Below are positions 30,582 through 33,296 of a stretch of DNA of 33,296 bases, piece by piece. The notes beneath the pieces were generated by a model, which saw only the letters and a list, made by a program, of their open reading frames with translations, ran no database searches and was not told the DNA's origin. Numbering within the stretch: position 1 is the first letter of the stretch; each line of letters opens with the position of its first letter. A program made the position numbers and the translations under genes. The stretch comes from an uncultured Verrucomicrobiota bacterium (lineage in GTDB: Bacteria; Verrucomicrobiota; Verrucomicrobiia; Limisphaerales; JAJXZI01): NCBI GenBank assembly GCA_903847485.1, contig CAINDV010000926.1:1-33296 (forward strand), given 5' to 3'.

Positions 30582-32021
30582 ATGCTGTTCAACTCGTTGG
30601 AGTTCGGTTTCTATTTTGTAGTTGTCTGCGCACTGTATTACCTGCTGCCACACCGCTTCAGGTGGTTAATGCTGCTCGTGGCTAGTTGCATCTTCTACAT
30701 GGCGTTTGTCCCCATCTACATACTCATTCTCTTTACCACCATCATCATTGATTATTTCGCCGGTCTTTATATTGCCAAATCTACCGGCCAGCGTGCCCGT
30801 GTGCTGCTGTTGGTAAGTACTTTATCGACCTGCCTGGTTTTGTTCTTTTTCAAGTATTTCAATTTTTTTGCCGTCAACTATGACGCGCTCGCCAGGGCTT
30901 TGCACTGGAATTATTCGATTGAAATCTTGAAGCTGGCTCTGCCCATTGGCCTGTCTTTCCATACGTTCCAAAGTCTGAGCTACGTCATTGAGGTCTATCG
31001 CAAGAAACAACAGCCCGAGAGGCATTTTGGCATCTACGCCCTTTATGTGATGTTCTACCCGCAACTGGTGGCGGGCCCCATTGAGCGCCCGCAAAACCTG
31101 CTGCACCAGTTTCGGGAGGTGCATGCTTTTGACCCAGAGCAGGTTAAAAGTGGTCTTTTGCTTATGGCCTGGGGCTTCTTTAAGAAGCTGGTGATCGCCG
31201 ACCGCCTCGCGCTCTACGTGAATTATGTCTTCGCAAATCCAAAGGAATTTCACGGGTTCACGCTGGCCGTCGGTCTTGTGTTCTTCGCCTACCAGATCTA
31301 TTGTGATTTCTCGGGCTACTCGGATATCGCCCGGGGCTGCGCCCGGGTTATGGGCTTTCGCTTGATGCTCAACTTTGACCGACCGTATTCGGCCCGCTCC
31401 ATTTCAGAGTTTTGGAGGCGGTGGCACATTTCTCTTTCCACCTGGTTTCGGGACTACGTGTACATTCCGCTGGGCGGCAGCCGAACAACGACCAGCAAGC
31501 TGTATCGGAATCTGCTGATCGTCTTTGGAGTGAGTGGCTTGTGGCATGGTGCGAATTGGACATTTCTGTTCTGGGGACTCCTGAACGGGATTTACTTGAT
31601 CGTGGAAATAGCCACCAAGGGACTGCGGGAGCGGCTCTACGAAAGAATGGGTTGCACCGGCCATGAGTTCTGGCTGGCCGGGCTTCAGATCGGCGTCACT
31701 TTCGGCCTCACGCTGTTCGCTTGGACCCTCTTCAGGGCCAACACCCTCTCGGACGCGTTTTATGTCTGGGGCAACCTCTGGGATGTATTCTCACGCCAAT
31801 CGGTGACCGACGGTGGGTTTCGCCGCGAGGACTGGTTCATCGCGCTGTCCGCGATCACGCTCTTGGAATCGGTTGAGTACTTGCAGCGGCGGTTGGGTCT
31901 GTCCAGCCGGTTATTTGCGATGCCTGCTGGTGCCCGCTGGGTGACCTATTACGCCCTTGCATCCGTGCTTGTCTTGTTTGGCGTTTTCAACAAGAGCACG
32001 TTTATCTACTTCCAATTCTAG
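30582..32021 (+). CDS. MBOAT family O-acyltransferase (AlgI-like)
   Basis: The product is 479 residues with about 11 membrane helices. Family hallmarks are ILKLALPIGLSFHTFQSLSYVIEVYR, MFYPQLVAGPIERPQNLL, FAYQIYCDFSGYSDIARG, SEFWRRWHISLSTWFRDYVYIPLGG (His282), and SGLWHGANWTFLFWGLLNGIYL, with the presumed catalytic His322. Both invariant histidines are present. It should transfer acyl (probably acetyl) groups through the membrane to the polysaccharide, passing them to a periplasmic partner. The next gene starts one base after its stop and encodes an SGNH-like protein, the usual partner. ATG 30582 lies 35 bp after the GT4 gene. Confidence 0.94.
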   Translation: MLFNSLEFGFYFVVVCALYYLLPHRFRWLMLLVASCIFYMAFVPIYILILFTTIIIDYFAGLYIAKSTGQRARVLLLVSTLSTCLVLFFFKYFNFFAVNYDALARALHWNYSIEILKLALPIGLSFHTFQSLSYVIEVYRKKQQPERHFGIYALYVMFYPQLVAGPIERPQNLLHQFREVHAFDPEQVKSGLLLMAWGFFKKLVIADRLALYVNYVFANPKEFHGFTLAVGLVFFAYQIYCDFSGYSDIARGCARVMGFRLMLNFDRPYSARSISEFWRRWHISLSTWFRDYVYIPLGGSRTTTSKLYRNLLIVFGVSGLWHGANWTFLFWGLLNGIYLIVEIATKGLRERLYERMGCTGHEFWLAGLQIGVTFGLTLFAWTLFRANTLSDAFYVWGNLWDVFSRQSVTDGGFRREDWFIALSAITLLESVEYLQRRLGLSSRLFAMPAGARWVTYYALASVLVLFGVFNKSTFIYFQF

Positions 32022-32999
32022 GTGAAACCCATGCCCAGGCGTTTCGTGCTTAAAGCCGTGTTGTTCGTCGCCGGTTCCGCCGGACTTGCTGTGATATTGC
32101 AATGGGCGCTCGTCTTCGGCCTAAAGAATTACAACACCTCCGCTCGCGGCGTCTGGAACCGGGTTCTTCGCGGGGAGGTCAATGCGGATATCCTTGTGTG
32201 CGGATCCTCGCGGGCCTTAGTACATTACGATCCCGATGTTATTGATCGGATAGTCGGCAAGACAGTATATAACATCGGTCAGAACGGAACATTGCCGGAT
32301 CTGCAGTTGAGCGTTCTAAAAACTTACCTAAGTCATAATCGGTCCCCGCTTTGCATCGTCGTGAACATTGATAACTCGTGTTTCACGACGACGAAAGAGG
32401 TGTACGACCCTCAGCGGTACATACCATACTTGGGTGAGCCGGATCTGTACAAGACACTCGTATCGATCGACAGTAGATTCGCTCGGATGCGCAGTTTCCC
32501 GCTGGTTGGGGTAATTGAGCATCGGCTTTTCTTGACAGCTCTCGCTGGGCTGCTTGGCGTTACTGCGAAGGAGGATCACTTTCTTGGCTACAAGCCGACT
32601 GACTTGCATTGGACAGGCGAATTCGATAAGTTTAAAGCCAAGCACCCAACTGGAGTTGCCATAGAAATGGAGGAGTGCAAAGTGCCGGCTCTTGCGGAAC
32701 TGATCGAGTGCGGTTTGCGGGCAAAAGCTAGGGTTGTTTTGGTTTATTCACCCGAATACCATGGGGGACAGAAGCTTTTTCGTAATCGTTCTGAGGTACT
32801 GGCCAGAGTTCGCGAAATTGCGGACCTTTACGGCGTCGAGTTCTGGGATTTCTCTGATGATCCCAGTTGCCGTGACAAATCACTGTTCTACAATTCACAA
32901 CATCTGAACCGCCGTGGGGCAACGCTGTTTTCCCGGATAGTGGCTCATCGGCTGAACGATTTGCAGGCAACTAATCCTCTACGCCAAAGCGTTTGGTGA
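32022..32999 (+). CDS. SGNH-hydrolase-like protein, probable partner of the MBOAT acetylase
   Basis: The product is 325 residues starting GTG 32022, immediately after the MBOAT stop (ATG 32031 is an alternative). An N-terminal membrane anchor (FVLKAVLFVAGSAGLAVILQWALVFGL) is followed by a DUF1574/AlgX-J type SGNH fold. It shows VNADILVCGSSRALVHYDPDV with the presumed nucleophile Ser in GSSR, TVYNIGQNGTLPDL for the Gly/Asn oxyanion block, and FYNSQHLNRRGATLFSRIV carrying the catalytic His. The Asp normally three residues before this His is Asn/Ser here (FYNSQH). It likely finishes O-acetylation in the periplasm. It is the last intact gene of the cluster in this window. Confidence 0.8.
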   Translation: MKPMPRRFVLKAVLFVAGSAGLAVILQWALVFGLKNYNTSARGVWNRVLRGEVNADILVCGSSRALVHYDPDVIDRIVGKTVYNIGQNGTLPDLQLSVLKTYLSHNRSPLCIVVNIDNSCFTTTKEVYDPQRYIPYLGEPDLYKTLVSIDSRFARMRSFPLVGVIEHRLFLTALAGLLGVTAKEDHFLGYKPTDLHWTGEFDKFKAKHPTGVAIEMEECKVPALAELIECGLRAKARVVLVYSPEYHGGQKLFRNRSEVLARVREIADLYGVEFWDFSDDPSCRDKSLFYNSQHLNRRGATLFSRIVAHRLNDLQATNPLRQSVW

Positions 33000-33003
33000 C
33001 GCG

Positions 33004-33192
33004 GTGAAGGTTGCCGGCATACCAATCGAAGATCCCGCCTTTGATGCGGCCCATTGGTGGCGTACCAGCGAAGGAGTGCGCGAGGTTCCGTTTGAGTTCC
33101 TCGCCTATCTCTACGTCCGATTCCTCTTCACCAATCCTGGTGCTGGCCTCTGTCCAGCGCCTGCCGCTGTGTGCCCTGTCGGCGGATTATGA
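33004..33192 (+). pseudogene. Possible gene remnant (62-codon fragment)
   Basis: A GTG-started frame beginning 5 bp after the SGNH-like gene encodes AFDAAHWWRTSEGVREVPFE. This looks like the extreme C-terminus of a YdcF/DUF218-type membrane protein ('WWR(T/S)..G...V..E'), then degenerates into Pro/Cys-rich sequence. No start with a ribosome site is seen. Identity is tentative. Confidence 0.35.
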
Positions 33193-33235
33193 AACCATGT
33201 GCGCTGACTAAGAGTGTGTTTGAAAAGTCGCCCAG

Positions 33236-33261
33236 CGGTAGGGCGAGGCTCCTGCCGAGCC
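33236..33261. repeat. Dispersed palindromic repeat (copy 4)
   Basis: CGGTAGGGCGAGGCTCCTGC followed by CGAGCC matches the copies at 11935, 20290 and 20424. It marks the end of the cluster at the right edge of the window. Confidence 0.75.
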
Positions 33262-33296
33262 TTTCGGAACCAGCGCACGGCGGCTGCCGTCGAGGC

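Overview
The window reads as a chromosomal segment of a Verrucomicrobiota-like bacterium (Pedosphaera/Limisphaerales type). This is an inference from several features: an ECF sigma factor of the kind paired with Ser/Thr kinases, Ser/Thr kinases with a short 'LLDEIF...ERAAYLD' N-terminal region, secreted proteins ending in an 'RFYRL' motif, and many palindromic interspersed repeats between genes. No rRNA or conventional tRNA is present.

Left edge (1-400, minus strand). The window cuts into the first 20 codons of a gene whose N-terminus fits a TROVE-domain Ro60 (Rsr) protein. Just upstream, on the same strand, is a non-coding RNA with the hallmarks of a bacterial Y RNA of the YrlA type. It has a closing stem, a vertebrate-like Ro-binding motif (GGNCCGAAG...GUGRGUUAUC), and a circularly permuted tRNA mimic in which T-arm, acceptor stem and D-arm follow each other with a capped acceptor hairpin. 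A promoter with 17-bp spacing lies in front of it. This Ro60/Y RNA locus is the most notable system in the window.

400-8224 (minus strand). First come decayed pieces: an ECF sigma region-2 fragment and a Ser/Thr kinase N-terminal fragment. Then comes a compact gene series reading right to left: alpha/beta hydrolase, membrane protein, PD40 beta-propeller protein, a second truncated kinase, TPR/transglutaminase-like protein, small secreted protein. Several of its junctions have overlapping stop/start codons. An intact ECF sigma gene lies upstream.

8225-8845 holds the divergent upstream regions of the two halves and no convincing gene.

8846-32999 (plus strand) is one long exopolysaccharide/O-antigen type cluster. 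A Gfo/Idh dehydrogenase, hexapeptide acetyltransferase and DegT aminotransferase look like the WlbA/WlbB/WlbC (WbpB/D/E) trio for a 2,3-diacetamido uronic acid nucleotide sugar. Next are a FemAB-like protein, a Wzz/Wzc-like chain-length protein with a degenerate kinase domain, a deacetylase-glycosyltransferase fusion, a NodB-type deacetylase, a GT2, a GT4, a scar made of wzy and GT4 fragments, an intact Wzy-like polymerase/ligase, an asparagine-synthase-like protein, a Wzx-like flippase, a secreted beta-helix protein, another GT4, an MBOAT O-acyltransferase and its SGNH-like partner. A priming glycosyltransferase, the outer-membrane export protein and the UDP-sugar 6-dehydrogenase are not seen here. 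The genes from about 22.7 to 27.3 kb look visibly AT-richer than the early part of the cluster, as is common for exchangeable serotype-type segments.

Palindromic repeats are scattered between genes (7.4, 11.8, 17.9, 20.3 and 33.2 kb). At least two also sit in frame inside genes (FemAB-like and deacetylase-GT fusion), where they add low-complexity peptide inserts.
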